A DNA stretch of 64,000 nucleotides from Nymphaea colorata (GCF_008831285.2 NC_045147.1:2196001-2260000); one strand, 5' to 3'. Numbered from the stretch's first letter, positions 45,370 through 61,227 are shown. Numbers and translations are program-made. Notes: generated by a model from the letters alone, not told the origin.

Positions 45370-45545
45370 TCTAGAGGTGGAGACTGGTGTGGGCAGTTGC
45401 CTGCACATATCCACAAAAAAGCGCTTATTTTCATGTCAAAACTTCTTGGTAATGTTTTTCACTTACATACAAGTGCCTCTTAAAATTTTAAAATCATATA
45501 ACCCGTGTCTCTTGGTCAAAATTGTCTTGCTCTGCTCCTGGGTCT
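45370..45545. mobile_element. M1-type (hAT-like) MITE
   Basis: AGAGGTGGAGACTGG at the left and TTGCTCTGCTCCTGGG at the right. GTGTGGGCAGTTGCCTGCAC lies just inside, and AAGTGCCTCTTAAAATTTTA near the right. Its layout matches 16182-16329. Confidence 0.55.
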
Positions 45546-45754
45546 CCCCACTCCATGTTCTCAAATTGAGGAGTTAAACTTGACGCCTAAGCTACATCTT
45601 TGAGGTGAATGGTGAAGCTCAGTAATAAATAAGAGAATTTACATTACGGTTAATGACCCTTTTTGTGGTGTTGGTGGCAACATGTGTGTGTATGTATGTA
45701 TGTGTGTGTGTAATGAAGCTTGCCAATCTATCATGAAAAGCAGATCAACATGTT

Positions 45755-45822
45755 GCTAATTAGTAGAATCCTGTGCTACTCATTCAATGCTAATTAGTAG
45801 AATCCTGTGCTACTAATTCAAG
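45755..45822 (+). repeat. 34-bp tandem duplication
   Basis: The unit GCTAATTAGTAGAATCCTGT and its following bases occur twice, with one change. Confidence 0.92.
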
Positions 45823-47197
45823 TGGCTTAATTTACCACTATATATGCATATATGATTTAATAATTATGTGAACTGAACAAATATTAGAAACATTTTTTAC
45901 TGGCTATGGGTCATCCCCTCAAGTTGAGTTATGCCTCCTAGTCTTGTCTCAGGATAGCATAAATCAGCTCAATGGATTAAGCTTCCCAATGAAGATATAA
46001 ACAGGAAAATTGTGTGAGAGGCTATTAGAATGAAAAACTACAAAGGGAACTGGATGGATCGTATTTGAAAGAGCAATGGACTTTCCAAGAGAACTGATAT
46101 GCCTACTAGACTGTCTACCTTAGGCGTGAATGAAAGTTCTGCTTTGGATGTGAAGGTAGATTCTTTATTTACAAAGACCAATGTAGCAACTTGGGCATTA
46201 GCTTGTCATCAATGTCCAAGTTCATAACAGATAGGTTTCGAGTCAAAATAAGACATGAAAAAATATAAAGAGGGATTGACAACAAGTTCGGATCGGAAGT
46301 TCAAATCTCAATTTTTGAGTAAATGCTGGAAATTGACATGGCACATTGTTGTTTGGCTCAAATGAAGACTTCAAAATGAATGTTGTCACAACTCTAAATT
46401 TTCTAATACAAATTATTCATTGAAATGGGCATGGAACTATTGTAAAGAACAATATGTGAAGCTCGATGAGATGATAAAATGAAACAAACCATGGCCTAGA
46501 GGTGTCAAATTGGTACCCAACTAGGAAGATGGTGGTTTTTTTTATGAGAATGGTTTAATCAATAAAAGGTACCAATTGAAAACTAAGAGACCAAATTGTG
46601 TTGGTGGTGTTGGTAAAAAAAACTAATTACATATTTAGTCTTGTCCTATGAATGCAAGATGTGTTTGTCATGATGGAGACTTATGTACAAACTGAAGAAA
46701 TGCCTCCTTGTTGTTACCAAAGAGCATAGTAGTTCAAGCCAACAAATGCACATGCAAAAGCAGGCTCAAGAAAGTGGCAAGAAGAGATAAATGGTTTGTA
46801 GGCATTCCTGAAGTGATACAAGTCCAATTATGTGAAGTCTCAAAAGCAGGAGAGACTTCAAGAATTGAGAAACATGCTTTACATTAAGTGGAACCAAATT
46901 CCTCTTGGTGCTTAGAATGGAATCCTCATACTAGAAACTGAGACTCCATCACCTAGAATTTTGATTTTTTTTGTTATGACTAAACTAGTTTTTGTTCAAT
47001 AAACTAGTTTAGGGCCTATGCCTTAACAGGAGTTTTATAAGAAATTTTAACAAAAACTAGTTGGAACCTTATTTTTTGCAAGATAAATTAGGGCTTGTCT
47101 TGCACATGTTTTGTATGTAATAACTCAAGGAGGAATGATGGAAAAATAATTTTAACATAGGTCAACCTTTTGGCTTGCATCCACAATCTCTCTTAAC
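45823..47197. other. Unassigned DNA
   Basis: No recognisable coding block. Possibly old retrotransposon sequence beside Copia-5. Confidence 0.45.
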
Positions 47198-47398
47198 GAG
47201 TTAGAAAATTGCATGTTCCACTATATATATTATGTGGGATTACATTTGGATGGATTTTATTGCATACATTTTAGCCAATTTTTAGTTTTAGATTTGACAA
47301 AAGTATATCTACTATCAACTCTCTATTTATCATGTACATCACCAATTTTACTAAATACATCATGAGAATTCTTATCATGATCTCTTATCTTAAAATGC
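47198..47398 (-). repeat. Copia-5 3' LTR
   Basis: It matches 48264-48462 (shared GCATGTTCCACTAT, TTATGTGGGATTACATTTGG and ATCACCAATTTT). The start TG is eroded. Confidence 0.7.
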
Positions 47399-47419
47399 CC
47401 CAAAAGAATATTTGTTGGA

Positions 47420-48240
47420 AGGAGATTCAACTTATCTCGAAGCAATGTGAAGCAAGGCCTCAATAGAGCTTTAGTCAAGATGTATACAAGTTTATCATTA
47501 GGAGGGATGAACTAAATACATCTTGTTTCTCTGTGACTTTGTCCCAGATGAAGTGACTGTCTATTTCTATATGTTTTGTTTAGGTGTAAAACACCAAATT
47601 TACAACAAGATATGTTCCACTGAGTTTATCACACCATATTTTTTGGGTGGAAGAAATAGGCACATGCAGCTTTTGAAGGACTTGTTGCAACCAACTAATT
47701 TCAAAAACTACCTCCATCATAACTTTATAATGAGCCTCAGTACTAGACTTGGCTACAGTTCATTGTTTACGATTAGCTACCCCATACTAGATTGATGGTA
47801 TTATGGGCACCCTGCTAAATTAGCATGAGTATATCCGGACAACTTAAAGTCACTCTTAATAATAATAATATGAAGACCAAGAACTAGAGTGTGTTTAAGA
47901 TATTGCAAGATCCGTTTGATGTAGCTCCACTGCTCCTAAGTCAGATCAGGCATAAATTGACAAGCTTTATCTAATACAAATTCAATGCTAAACCTTGTAA
48001 CAGTGGCATATAACAGCCCCAACAATACTTCTACAGGTAGAGGGTTCCTTGAAAGATTGTTCATTATATTTCAAAGGTGTGGAATTGACTATAGTCGGGT
48101 TAATCATGGGGTTGGTTTGTTCTATATTGAACATGTGAAACAATTTGACATATTTGCACCAAGATAGAACTAGACCCTTCTTTGTCATACTAACTTTGGC
48201 GCCAAGAAAATAGTGGATCGACCCAAGATCTCTAATAGAG
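47420..48240 (-). pseudogene. Copia-5 RT end and RNase H, broken
   Basis: On the minus strand: LGSIHYFLGAKVSMTKKGL near 48210, NSTPLKYNEQSF, CRSIVGAV near 48030, CQFMPDL near 47955, YIKRILQYLKHTLVLGLH, HANLAGCP (RNase H DADWAGCP block), and a KHIEIDSHFIWDKV tail near 47560. Numerous stops. Confidence 0.8.
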
Positions 48241-48263
48241 AACTCTCATGCAAAAGCAGTTAT

Positions 48264-48462
48264 AAGTTAGAGAGTTGCATGTTCCACTATTTACATTATG
48301 TGGGATTACATTTGGATGGCTTTTCTTGCCTACATTATAGCATTTTTTAGTTTTGGATTTGGCAAGAGTATTTCTACCGTTAGCTCTTTTTTGTCATGTA
48401 CATCACCAATTTTGCTAAGTACATCATGAGAGACCTTGTCATAATTTTTTATCTTCAACAGT
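48264..48462 (-). repeat. Copia-5 5' LTR
   Basis: It matches 47198-47398. The LTR start TGTTGAAGATAAAAAATT is preserved here. Confidence 0.7.
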
Positions 48463-50339
48463 GTAGAGGCAACTATTAAAATCTCAGCACAAAGCCATAT
48501 AGTTTCTAGAGGATCTTTATGTATCACTTCACTCTCGTCGATCTGTAAGAGGTCTGTAGATTTGATGGAAGTCAAATTACCTTTATTGTTGTAAGACAAC
48601 CTACGAAGCTCACTCATCTATCTATAAAGGAGAGAGACAATTGCATCCAAGAAGCAATCAAAGACATTTTTGGTCATTTTCTCAATCCATAAAAGCTGTT
48701 CATAGTGGTTTCAACACATGCAATGATAGGATCGGGACATAGATCATCAACATTACTGAAGAATTGTTGTCGAAACGAATCTCAACATGCATAAACGATC
48801 AAAATCAGAGAGAATGCAGGCTGTTTTGTTTTGCTGCAAGAGAATCTGTAGGCTTTTAAGCTTTACAATATTCTTTGAACTTTTTGAATCATCATATCTC
48901 AACTATCTAAACCGATATTGAAAGGAGATAAGGTCGTGAGCCTAAATGGAGAACATGAAATGGTCCTTTATTTCATCCTCATCTTAAACAAGAATCATCC
49001 ATTCAAATTTTTAGGCAGAATTCAAACACGGTACTATTCTTTCTATTGTTTTTCGTTCTTACACTCAACTCAAAGGCCGATAAGACCTTTCCCACCGTTT
49101 CCCCCATCAAGAACGACCAAATCTCGACCATCAGTATCTGGGAAACATGCGGAGTCTATTTTGCTCTACTCTACTTTCATGTTTCGTAAATTGTCATTTT
49201 TCCAACATGACCTAACTGACCTTTTTTTTAAAAAAAAAATCAGCATTTTTTGTTTGAACTGTATCGAACCCACTCACGGCCCACTGATGTGGAAGATGAA
49301 GCACAGCGGGGGCAGCACTCCGAGACACCGAAAGCAAGACTTGTACGTTGAGGAGATAAGGGTTGGGTGGGGGCTTCGGCCTTATTCTAAATGGTGGAAA
49401 ATCCCGCTCGCCCAGAAGCCATGCATCCTCCGCTTAGCTACAAGCATAACATAATTATTGTCAACTACAAACTTAAATATGAGTTTTCCAATTACCACGA
49501 AAGTTCATCATATTTTTTAGCATCTCCATTCTTAAGTGTAATTTCTATCAAAAACTTTGTTTTTTGTTTTGCAGCAATTATGCTTAGATTACTGATTGAG
49601 TTGCTGTATTTTTTAGGGGAATGAATTTCAGTATTTCACCATGTTTCCTCCGTTTGGCTACAAGATTAATAAAGAAAAAACTCAAAGGACTTTCGAATAA
49701 CCGTGAACAAGGTTAGTGTCTTCTTCAATAATATTGAAAAGCTTGTTGTACTCTTTATCATAACAAAACCTTGTGTATGTTTTCCAATGTTTTCTTCAGA
49801 TACGTTTCACACAAAATTCATTTTCATCTAATTATTATATATTAATAGTTTTTTTTTCAGGTAAGTAAAAGGAGTATTTCATGCTTTTCATCTTTCCCTC
49901 ATCTTTCTCAAATACCAAGCCTTCTTTTGATGTCTCGTATGTCTTTCCCTTTTAATTTACACGAAGAATTTCCAAGAGCTCTGGGGCATTTTTAGCGCCA
50001 GTAAAGTTTTGGTTCAAACGCCAGTCCTTCAGTGAATTAATAAGCATTTTCCATGTCAGTATAGATGACAAAGTACGTTTGGGATTTGATAAATTCTTCA
50101 TTTCAATGCAAATATTTCTCGTTTATCTGTACATGTAAGTGACTGAGCTAAGATCGTTGAACCCGTGTTGCCCCACTGGTGAGCGTTTCACCTCCACATA
50201 ATCGACCCACCAAATCACCTGCCATCTTCGTAAGACATGGATGAAATTGAACTTGACGTCACTTGTCACGTCCCTTAATGACAATATGGTTGGGTCGCAG
50301 CTAGTTTAAACTTTTTATGGGTACCAATATGTGAATGAA
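48463..50339. other. Unassigned DNA
   Basis: A B-box-like GGGTTCGATAC on the minus strand (49261-49271) is the only RNA polymerase III-type signal. Its A-box is weak. No coding family is recognised in frames such as 48918-49454. Confidence 0.45.
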
Positions 50340-50440
50340 AAAAATTTACCTTAAAACGTTCAATATGAAAATCAAAACTTTTTTTTATTTGTGTGGGCAA
50401 TTGCCCACACCTAGCCCACTCCTATCCTCCGCTCTTGTTC
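50340..50440 (-). mobile_element. M1-type MITE fragment with perfect 20-bp palindrome
   Basis: GTGTGGGCAATTGCCCACAC (50391-50410) is a perfect palindrome. It is followed by CCCACTCCTATCCTCCGCTC, which on the minus strand is a GAGCGGAGGATAGG end of the family type. Confidence 0.55.
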
Positions 50441-50741
50441 AACAATATGAATAACAAGATCTTGTTGCCACTCCAGGTCTATCTAAGATACCACTGGATC
50501 GGATTAGAATCGATTCTTACCTGACTAAAATGTTTCAAAAAAAAGTTAAATATGAAAAAAAAAAGAATTTTATATGCGATTAAGAAATCAAATCAGATTA
50601 ATCATTTAGAAACATGACATCTCACAAAATTAGGAATATATCTCCATTCCCAACCCGAGCCACTTGCTGCCCATCACTCAAAGCTTGTAGCTCTACTATC
50701 GTCTCATATGCTTTATACAATCAATTTGTTGGTTAATGGTA

Positions 50742-51149
50742 AGGATGTCAATATATCCGATTTGAATCAGATATCCGACCGATTCGATCGGGAAAAATCA
50801 GATACAGGAAAAAATTTAATATTTGATAAAAAAATCGGATCGGATTTGGATTTAATAAATGACATCCGATTGGACTCGGATTCGGATATACATCAATATC
50901 CGATCGGATTGGATTCATTTTTAGACAAATACCCTGTATAATGGTATTAAATTTTGAAAATGGGCAAAATCCCGTTCAAAATTTGGATTCAATATAAATA
51001 TAAAAATCGGATTCGGATTGTAAAATCAGATTTTAGATTCAGATATGACTTTTCTTTATTCTAATTTGAATTCGAATATTTGAATATCCGAAAAAGCATA
51101 TATAATTAAGGATATATACGATCCAAATCTAATATGTTGACATCCCTAG
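50742..51149. mobile_element. ATCCGAAT-rich MITE-like repeat, family M2, copy 3
   Basis: The left AGGATGTCAATATATCCG and right (minus strand) AGGGATGTCAACATATTAG are inverted. Body words are ATCCGATTTG, ATCGGATT and TCGGATAT. Confidence 0.6.
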
Positions 51150-51174
51150 TTAGTGGTCAAATTAACGCTTGGTT

Positions 51175-51250
51175 ATCTTCAAAGAGTTGGTATAATGAGA
51201 TCAAGTAAAGGCATCTTCAAAGAGTTGGTATAATGAGATCAAGTAAAGGC
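51175..51250 (+). repeat. 38-bp tandem duplication
   Basis: Two identical adjacent units, each starting ATCTTCAAAGAGTTGGTATA, at 51175 and 51213. Confidence 0.92.
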
Positions 51251-51392
51251 TGATATGTAATCAGTTTTTCAGCTTCAAGTCTCCAAAGTGCCAAAGGTGC
51301 CAAAGTAATGTGTTGTAAGACATTAAAGTAGGCTCTATACATTGAGCGATGAGAGCTTAAGTGAAGGCTTGGGTTTTCCTCAAACTCAGAAT

Positions 51393-51423
<31 letters not shown>

Positions 51424-52598
51424 TGCCTGTTTACTTTAAAAACGCAGTCCTGACGACTAAGATGCGGACGGTCAAAATATGGGTCGAGGCATGGGGCCCA
51501 CGCAATTGCCTTCTTTCCTTTACCGCATATTTTTGGTAAGCTTTGGTTCTCTAAAACAATTGAAATTTACTCTTCGGACTGACAGGCTTCTGATTTTATT
51601 TTAAATTACAAAAAGCGGCCTATTCATTCTTTCAGCAAAAAAAGCGAGGCAGGACGGATCGCTAAAGTCGTCATCATTCGTTCTACCACTTATCATGTCT
51701 TGCCCCAATTTTGATTATTTACCATAAATAAATCGCTTCGAGAAAACTTTGGCCACTTTTGAGAAGAAAAGATCAACAACTCGACGACTGGTGTGACCCA
51801 AGGAAAGAAGTCGTGGGTTTGGAAAGAAAAAAAAAAAAAAGGAAAAGCTCCTTCAACTGCTTTCCACTTTGAATAGAGGCGTTAAATAAAGCTAGCAAGT
51901 GCATATTCTATGAACTCACTCTAAAAGAAGTTCAGAAAAAGAAAAATCAAAGCATAAGGTCTTCGGCTAAAGATAAAAAAACAACTTGGGCAAGGCGTTC
52001 ATCTCTTTTCACGTTCGACACTCGCAACATTTTTTTTATACAGCTCTTGAAATATATAATTACTGCGACATGTAAACTCTCAGATACTAATCTCATCTTT
52101 TTAATGAACATGATCATAAAATTTACAAATGGACACCAAGAAAACAACCACTAATCCGACAGATATATGACATGTTTCTAATTTTTGTATTAGAATAGTT
52201 TTATGAATAGCACTATAATTGATATATTGATGGACAGTTTATATAATATATATCTATATTATCGGAAAATGAGTAGCCACTAAACCTTTCTCTACCAGTC
52301 CTAGTAAAAATAGTCTAAGCTTTTAATTCCAAGCATGTCGGATGGTGAAGATTAGGTAGAAAAATATAAAAACTAAGTTGTCTTTTCAAGGAAACCGAAA
52401 ATACCCATCAAATAAGACAAATATTTTAATTTAACGAAACTAGTTTCTTTTCCTTTTTCCTCTCTCTCCGCTTTTGAGTAGTATTTTGGTCTCTTAAAAA
52501 TACAACTTGGTTTTCATATTTTTCAATTTACTTTCTACAATCTGATCAGATGATTTTCATTAAATATAGTATTTAAGGATTTAGTAAAGATCTGTTTT

Positions 52599-52600
<2 letters not shown>

Positions 52601-52672
<72 letters not shown>
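52601..52672. repeat. (TA)36 microsatellite
   Basis: 72 bases of uninterrupted TA. Confidence 0.97.
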
Positions 52673-52674
<2 letters not shown>

Positions 52675-53492
52675 CTGTCGGATGCCAGAAATTGCTATAT
52701 GACTAATAATTAAAAAAAAAAAAAGTTGTCTTTGAAATCACCACAAACGATTGCTAAAAGTATTATGACAATTATTGTACCTAAAACTATCATTAATGTT
52801 ACCATAGGGTAATGTTTTCTAAAGATATAGTTTTATTTAGCCATCCAGAAGAATCTACAGTTTGTGTGTATGTATGTATATGTATGTGCGTGTAGCCAGA
52901 GTTCAATGTTGTTGGGTGTTGGATGTTGCCAAATGGTTTAAATTTAAAAAACAGTCACTAAATTTATGTAAATCACAGTATTCCATGAATCTACCTCAGT
53001 AACCCAAACACAAGCATTATATAAGTTGATCTCCAGTTTCGATCAAATTAATGGTGATAAAATGTGTCGAGTCATCAAACTGAAAGACGTAACAAGTATT
53101 AAATTTTTGGAGTTTCCTCAAACTTTTCTATTAATTTGTAAATTGTCTAATATTATAGATTTGAAGATTAAGATTAATCCAACTATATTATAACAAGGTT
53201 AATTTTCTTACATATCATAGTATTATATTTTAATTGTGAAATGCTGAATAAGTATGTGGTAATTGCATTAAGATTAATGAACTACAAGTGCTGCGTTTGG
53301 CAAAGCTTACGTTCACTTTATGTACCTACCTTATTGTTTAAAGGGAGTGGAATTAAAGTACTGGAAATAGTTTGAAAAGGGTGGGCATGTTATATAGGCA
53401 AGTGAAAGTTACAAGTCACTCTCTCACGTACACTCAAGATTCAACTGTTGTCTTCCCTTTCATTATCAACATTTAATATAAAAAAGTGTGTG

Positions 53493-53670
<178 letters not shown>

Positions 53671-55530
53671 TGGTAAACACCGGTATGCTATGGTAAGAGA
53701 TAAAAACCAGACCCAATAAAATTAATTGTTAAAACAATTTGTTTAACCATCTAACATTATAGATATGATTTTAAGAGTAATTTGGTGAAAAAGATACATT
53801 AAAGTTAGTCATCTTTTTACGTTCATATTTTTTTTTAACAACCAAAAAATGAACATCTCTTCTAACATCAAAATTTTAATTGTAAAAACACCAATTTTTT
53901 TATAAAAATAATTTGAACTAAAACTTGATGTAAGTTAAAATCAGTGTCTATAAACACATTAGGAAGCCAACATTTTGTTTAAACTAATTTTTAACATAAA
54001 TTTAAGAGGTCTGGTTTTTGTTCCTTACCAAAGTGGTATGGTGTTTACCAATCACTATATATATACATTGGCTCATCCCATTATATATTTCTCCAGTTTA
54101 GAACAGTAACTATGTGTAGGTGTATTTTTGTATATGCTAAAACTACGAACATCAAACACAAAAATAGACTTTATAAATGTATGAAACAGAGTTTCACAAG
54201 TTAAAAAGTTATGAAAGTTGATAATTGTACTTTCATAAATTGTAGTCGCACACTTTAAAAAATAAATTTTATATCGATTTACAATGTTTTTCTGTCGCGA
54301 ATATCACATTCATACAACAAATTTTACAAAAAAAAAAAAGAAAAAGAAAAAAAGGAAATAGTAAGACACAAAGTATCCGTGTATACCTAGCGAATGGCGT
54401 TAACTATCAGGAGACAAAAAGTTCCAAGCTACGCGACGTAAGACACATTTTTATATGCATCCTTTCAATTGGAAAAGAGAAGTATGGGTCACAATGATTG
54501 TCCCCAAGAGCACAAGGCCCCGTATTTTGGATAATTTCAAATTTGTGGCAAGACTTTTTTCAGAGAACTGCCTTTTTGGCTGCTCCAGAAAATTTGATAA
54601 AATAATAAATGACCCCTCCCACCTTTTTTTTTTTTTTTTTTGAAGTTCTACCCTTGACTTCCATTAAAGATATTCGTGCCTGACAACTAAATTTAAGCGA
54701 AGGAAATCTCGAGGTTGAATTTGGTTGATCTTTAACGTGTTTGTTTCTGATCATCAGATACGCTCAATCAGTAAAGCTTTGATCTTCTCAACTTGCGAAA
54801 AAGTAATAAGTAAATCCAAAAGAAGCACAAATGATGAAGGATAGATTACTCCAAATATATTATATATGTGCTAATTTTGCGCTTCTTTCTTTATTTTCCT
54901 TGTTCGTTTTACTTTATTTCCTAAGCAATATTTGTACATATTCACGACTTCCTGTTACTAGAGCGAGTACATTAGCAACAATGTTGAGCAGATAATATCA
55001 TTACCTAGGAAAACAATTTTAATGGGTATCCGTTGCTGATTCCTTTTCAGTTGTTAACACTTTTGACGCTAAAGACTGAATAAAATAGGTGCTTAACTTG
55101 CAAAAAAATTAGGATACTCAGAATTTGAAATTAGAATCGATTGCTATATATATATATATAGGAAGATAAGTAGTTATTTTTTATGATATATACGGATAAG
55201 AAACTGGTAGATGGCTAGAGAAATAAGCAACCATAGCAAAAAGTAATAAAGCATTTTTTTTTCATTTAGTATTAGTTCACACTTTTTTCTCTTTAATTTT
55301 CTTGCAACCACCACTTATAAGAAAATTGAAAACAATCTGCTACTTCTATGTTCGGATGGTTGTTTTTCAGTTTATGAGCTAAAAAACCGTAGCAAAAGAT
55401 TCATGTGATGACATTTGTTTGACCATGGTTTAGTAACTGAATGCATCTTTTGTGATAGTTTTTAACTACACAAAATTTAAAAACAAAAGAAAAATCATTT
55501 GGCCACGAAGGTATATATTAAAATTGTTAG

Positions 55531-55584
55531 AACCAAAACTACTAGAGGGTGGGTTGAAACCAAAACTACTAGAGGGTAGGCTGG
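55531..55584 (+). repeat. 27-bp tandem duplication
   Basis: AACCAAAACTACTAGAGGGT at 55531 and again at 55558. Confidence 0.9.
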
Positions 55585-55939
55585 GATCTACCAGATCAGA
55601 GCCTCAAGTATAAGAGTGGTTCGGGTCATTGCAATAAGTTGATAGGAAACATATATTCAATTAACCATTTTTTGAATTTAATCATATTTTATAATAATTA
55701 AAATTGAACCATTCCTATAACATCAACTTTTTTTATGGTGAGGAAATCACCATTTTTCATAAAAACAACTTAAATCAAAACATGTTTTATATCAAATTCG
55801 GTTTTATGAACACATTAGGATGTATGTGTTTACTATAGAATATGTTTTTAGCATTTTAAAATGTCTAGTTTTTATTTATCCCCAACTTACCAATTTGAGA
55901 TCTACCAATTTTTCTATATACATAGCAGGTCCTCGTACG

Positions 55940-58870
55940 CTAAACTCACAAGACATTGCCTTGGTCATTGGTCTTTTCAAGATGAATGGTTGAGACAGGA
56001 AATGCCAGAAGAATAACAATTTCTCAAAAGTCTGAGCTTTGTTAATTTCATTAACAATAATGTAATGATGGACATGAAGGATAATGCACTTAAATATTCC
56101 TGGTTTAATAATAAAATAGGTTGTGACTATGTTATGAGCCTTCTTGATAGAGTTTTCATTAACAAGAGTGAATGAAGGAATTTTATACCGAAGTGGAAGT
56201 TCGGTTGTTATCTCATACCATATCCAACTGCTGCCTAGTTTCATGTACGTCAAAGCCTTGTACTTATGTGCTGCCAAGTAAGCATGTTTTTTTGGGTTTA
56301 GAGTTACTCATTACTCCAACGTGAAGGTTTTAAGAGATGTTCCAATAAATTATCTAGAAAATGTTTGAAGTAGATTGATAAGCATAAGGAGGTGCTCCGT
56401 AAACTCCAAAAGGAAGCTTAAAATGGTTAGGTAGATATGCTAAGAAGGGAAAGGCGATGTAAATTGGAGCTTGAGCAACTTCTCAAAGTAGAGGAGGACT
56501 ATTTGAGACAAAAATTTAGAAATAGCTCCTAACTAAAGATGCCAACTCTAAGTTGTTTTACTTATATTATGGTTCTTCGAATGAGGTCAATCTTTGGTAG
56601 AATTGTTTTAGCCAACCAAGATGTCTTATTGCCTGGCAAAAGCATTGCATACAAGAGAGCTTGTTGTTGGGACACGAGATTGTTCACTCCATGAACACAT
56701 TAGGAAAGAAAAGCTTTTTCCCTTGAAGATGGACTTAGGTAAGCCCTATGAAAGGGTTTCGTTGAACTTAATGAGAATATGTTGCAAACTCATTGGGATT
56801 CAGTGAGTCATGCATACATAAAGTGATGGTTTGTGTGTAGACTGTGTTGACATCCTCATTGGTAAATGGGAGGGAAGGAGAGTGGTTCCTATGCCAGCAA
56901 GGTCTTTAGCATAGAAATTTGCTCTCTCCATACCTCTTTTTTATAGTGCTGAAAATTTTCAGTAGAATTACTTAGCAAACAGTTGTGGATGAAGCTATTA
57001 AGCTCTTATTAAATTTGTCACCAAGGTGAACCCATTCACTCAACGTCGAATGCAGACGACCAATTGTCCATTTCTAAATTACTAGTAAGATCCTTAGAGT
57101 AGTTTAAAAAGATAATTCACCAGTTCGAACAGTCAGTTGGGATGAAGGTGAATGCATCAAAGACTTCATTAGCAGCCTTCTATGTGCAAGAAGGAGGGCA
57201 TTTCAGTAATTGGACCATGATGATTTCATTCCTCATCATCTCTAAGAAAAAAAATAATACTCCTGATGCACCCTTTTTGTATGATATGAGAAAGTTCTAG
57301 GGAATCTAAAAAAGGTCCTTATGCTGTCTTGACATCCACGCATTATATGACCACCTAGTTTTTAGAGATTCTAAATGCAGTCAAGACCATGGGTTGGTCT
57401 CTAAAGAAGTTTACTCATAAGTACTTGGAAATGCTATTCCAGACTGGTGACTTGGTAGATGACCAATGTCAGCCATGAATTTTGAAACTTGAGCAGTGGT
57501 TGACTATGTATAAGGAAAGAATCCTTCAGTATGTTGGCCATCTTTGCTTAATAAAATATGTTCTCTCCAGTATCTCAATGTATTGGTGTTTGGTAATCAA
57601 GTTGACTCAGCACATTCTATGCTTGGTGGATAAGATCTGCAATAATTTCCTATGGAACGATTTGGAAGATAGGCACCATATTTGTTTGAGCCAAAGTTTG
57701 TTTTCCTAAGAAAGGTGGTCTAAGAGTAAGGAGATTAAAGGATATTAATCATTCCTCACTAGATTTTTGGCTTATTAAACGAATGGAATCTAAGTCTCAA
57801 TGGGAAATTATTGCTCATGAAAAGTACCTATTTAACCAAACCATGTGAAAAGCTAAGTCATCATCTAATTATTCTGCCACCTAAAAAGCAATAGCTCAAG
57901 ATATCTAAGAAAGAGTAAGTTGGTAGGTTAGCAATGGCAAGTTTGTCAGACTTCAGACTAATGGATGGATCAACAATCCATTTATTCAAAACGTGTGTGG
58001 AGTAGATTTTGTTAGCATGTGGCCAGTTAGGAACTGTTCCATTCGAGGGTGAGTGAGAGGTTCATCCCTCCGCCCGAAGCGAGACCCGAAGGCCCCCTCA
58101 TTCCATTTGCCTCTGGGGTCCTGGGCCGCGTCGGTGTCAGTGATAGCAATGGTGCACCCTTCAACTTGGGTATCGCGTCCTACCACCTCAAAAGACATGA
58201 ACATAGCACCCACGAGAATCGAACTAAAGACTTGCTGCTGAGCTAGTGAACAACAGAAAAATTGAGTTGGAAAAATTCCTTCAAAAAATGAAGTCTAACT
58301 TCTTAATGTCAACTGTAAATCACAATAAGACTGGCAGTCTAAAATGAGACCAACTTCAATTAGCCTCTCTCTTCAGACAATCAATTTGGGAAGAGATTAG
58401 ATGGAAAAGGCCTGTGGAATCTTGGAGAAGTTTCATTTGTGTTGCAATTGGCTATCCAAAACTATGCTAGCCTTTTCTACATCCAGCGAAAATAGGCTAC
58501 TCACAGATGATCGAATAAAGTGGATGGGGTTTGCCTTATTTTCACAATGTATCTTATGTGGGAATCAAGAGGAAAATGAGTAACCTTTGTTTATAGATGC
58601 CCGATTTCTATGAACATTTGGCATTGCATCGTTAATAGATTTGGAATGAAGAGCATTCCCTAGGAGACCTGAAGCAAAAATTCAAGAACAAAGCTTTACA
58701 AAAAAACTTAGAAATTGTGCTTTCACCCATTGATATGGTGGTTATGGAAACTAAGGAACGACAAGAGATCCATCAAATCCTTTCCTTTCCAGAATGTCCT
58801 TAGCTAGAATGGTTCAAAATTCATTCACAGTTGGCTTGCGGAAGCTTTCGATTCCGCGTCTTCCTCTGCG
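55940..58870 (+). pseudogene. LINE-2: degenerate LINE ORF2 (endonuclease, RT, zinc-knuckle end)
   Basis: Blocks appear in order in shifting frames. The endonuclease end is YSWFNNKIGCDYVMSLLDRVFINKS near 56090-56160, shown by the YSWFNNKIG and LLDRVFIN motifs. The pre-RT linker is LEQLLKVEEDYLRQKFRNS near 56475. The RT catalytic box is reduced to NADDQLSI (ADD codons 57052-57060). The RT tail is VLSSISMYW...VDKICNNFLWND near 57570-57665, followed by the GGLRVRRLKDIN-like block. The zinc-type zf-RVT end has NRLLTDDRIKWMGF and CILCGNQEENE near 58550. It is closed by WLWKLRNDKRS near 58745. Many stops. It belongs to a different lineage from LINE-1. A SINE sits inside it at 58040-58250. Confidence 0.78.
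58040..58250 (-). mobile_element. tRNA-derived SINE inserted in LINE-2
   Basis: On the minus strand an A-box-like TAGCTCAGCAGC (58245-58234) is followed by a B-box-like AGTTCGATTCT (58225-58215), only about 20 bases apart, then about 175 bases of GC-rich body unlike the AT-rich LINE around it. It separates two LINE-2 coding blocks. Ends are approximate. Confidence 0.6.

Positions 58871-61227
<2,357 letters not shown>

Larger units (their letters stand above)
47198..48462 (-). mobile_element. Copia-5: internally deleted Ty1/copia element
   Basis: Two direct repeats of about 200 bp (47198-47398 and 48264-48462) are read as LTRs. The minus-strand LTR start is TGTTGAAGATAAAA at 48461. They enclose only about 860 bp, which encodes the end of RT and RNase H. 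Primer site, gag, protease, integrase and most of RT are gone. Confidence 0.7.

Noticed and set aside
49261-49290. tRNA gene or SINE on the minus strand
   Set aside because: Only a B-box-like GGGTTCGATAC is convincing. The A-box is weak and no cloverleaf can be drawn.
55876-56277. Minus-strand 133-residue ORF
   Set aside because: The opposite strand carries LINE-2 endonuclease motifs (YSWFNNKIG, LLDRVFIN), so this is a shadow frame.
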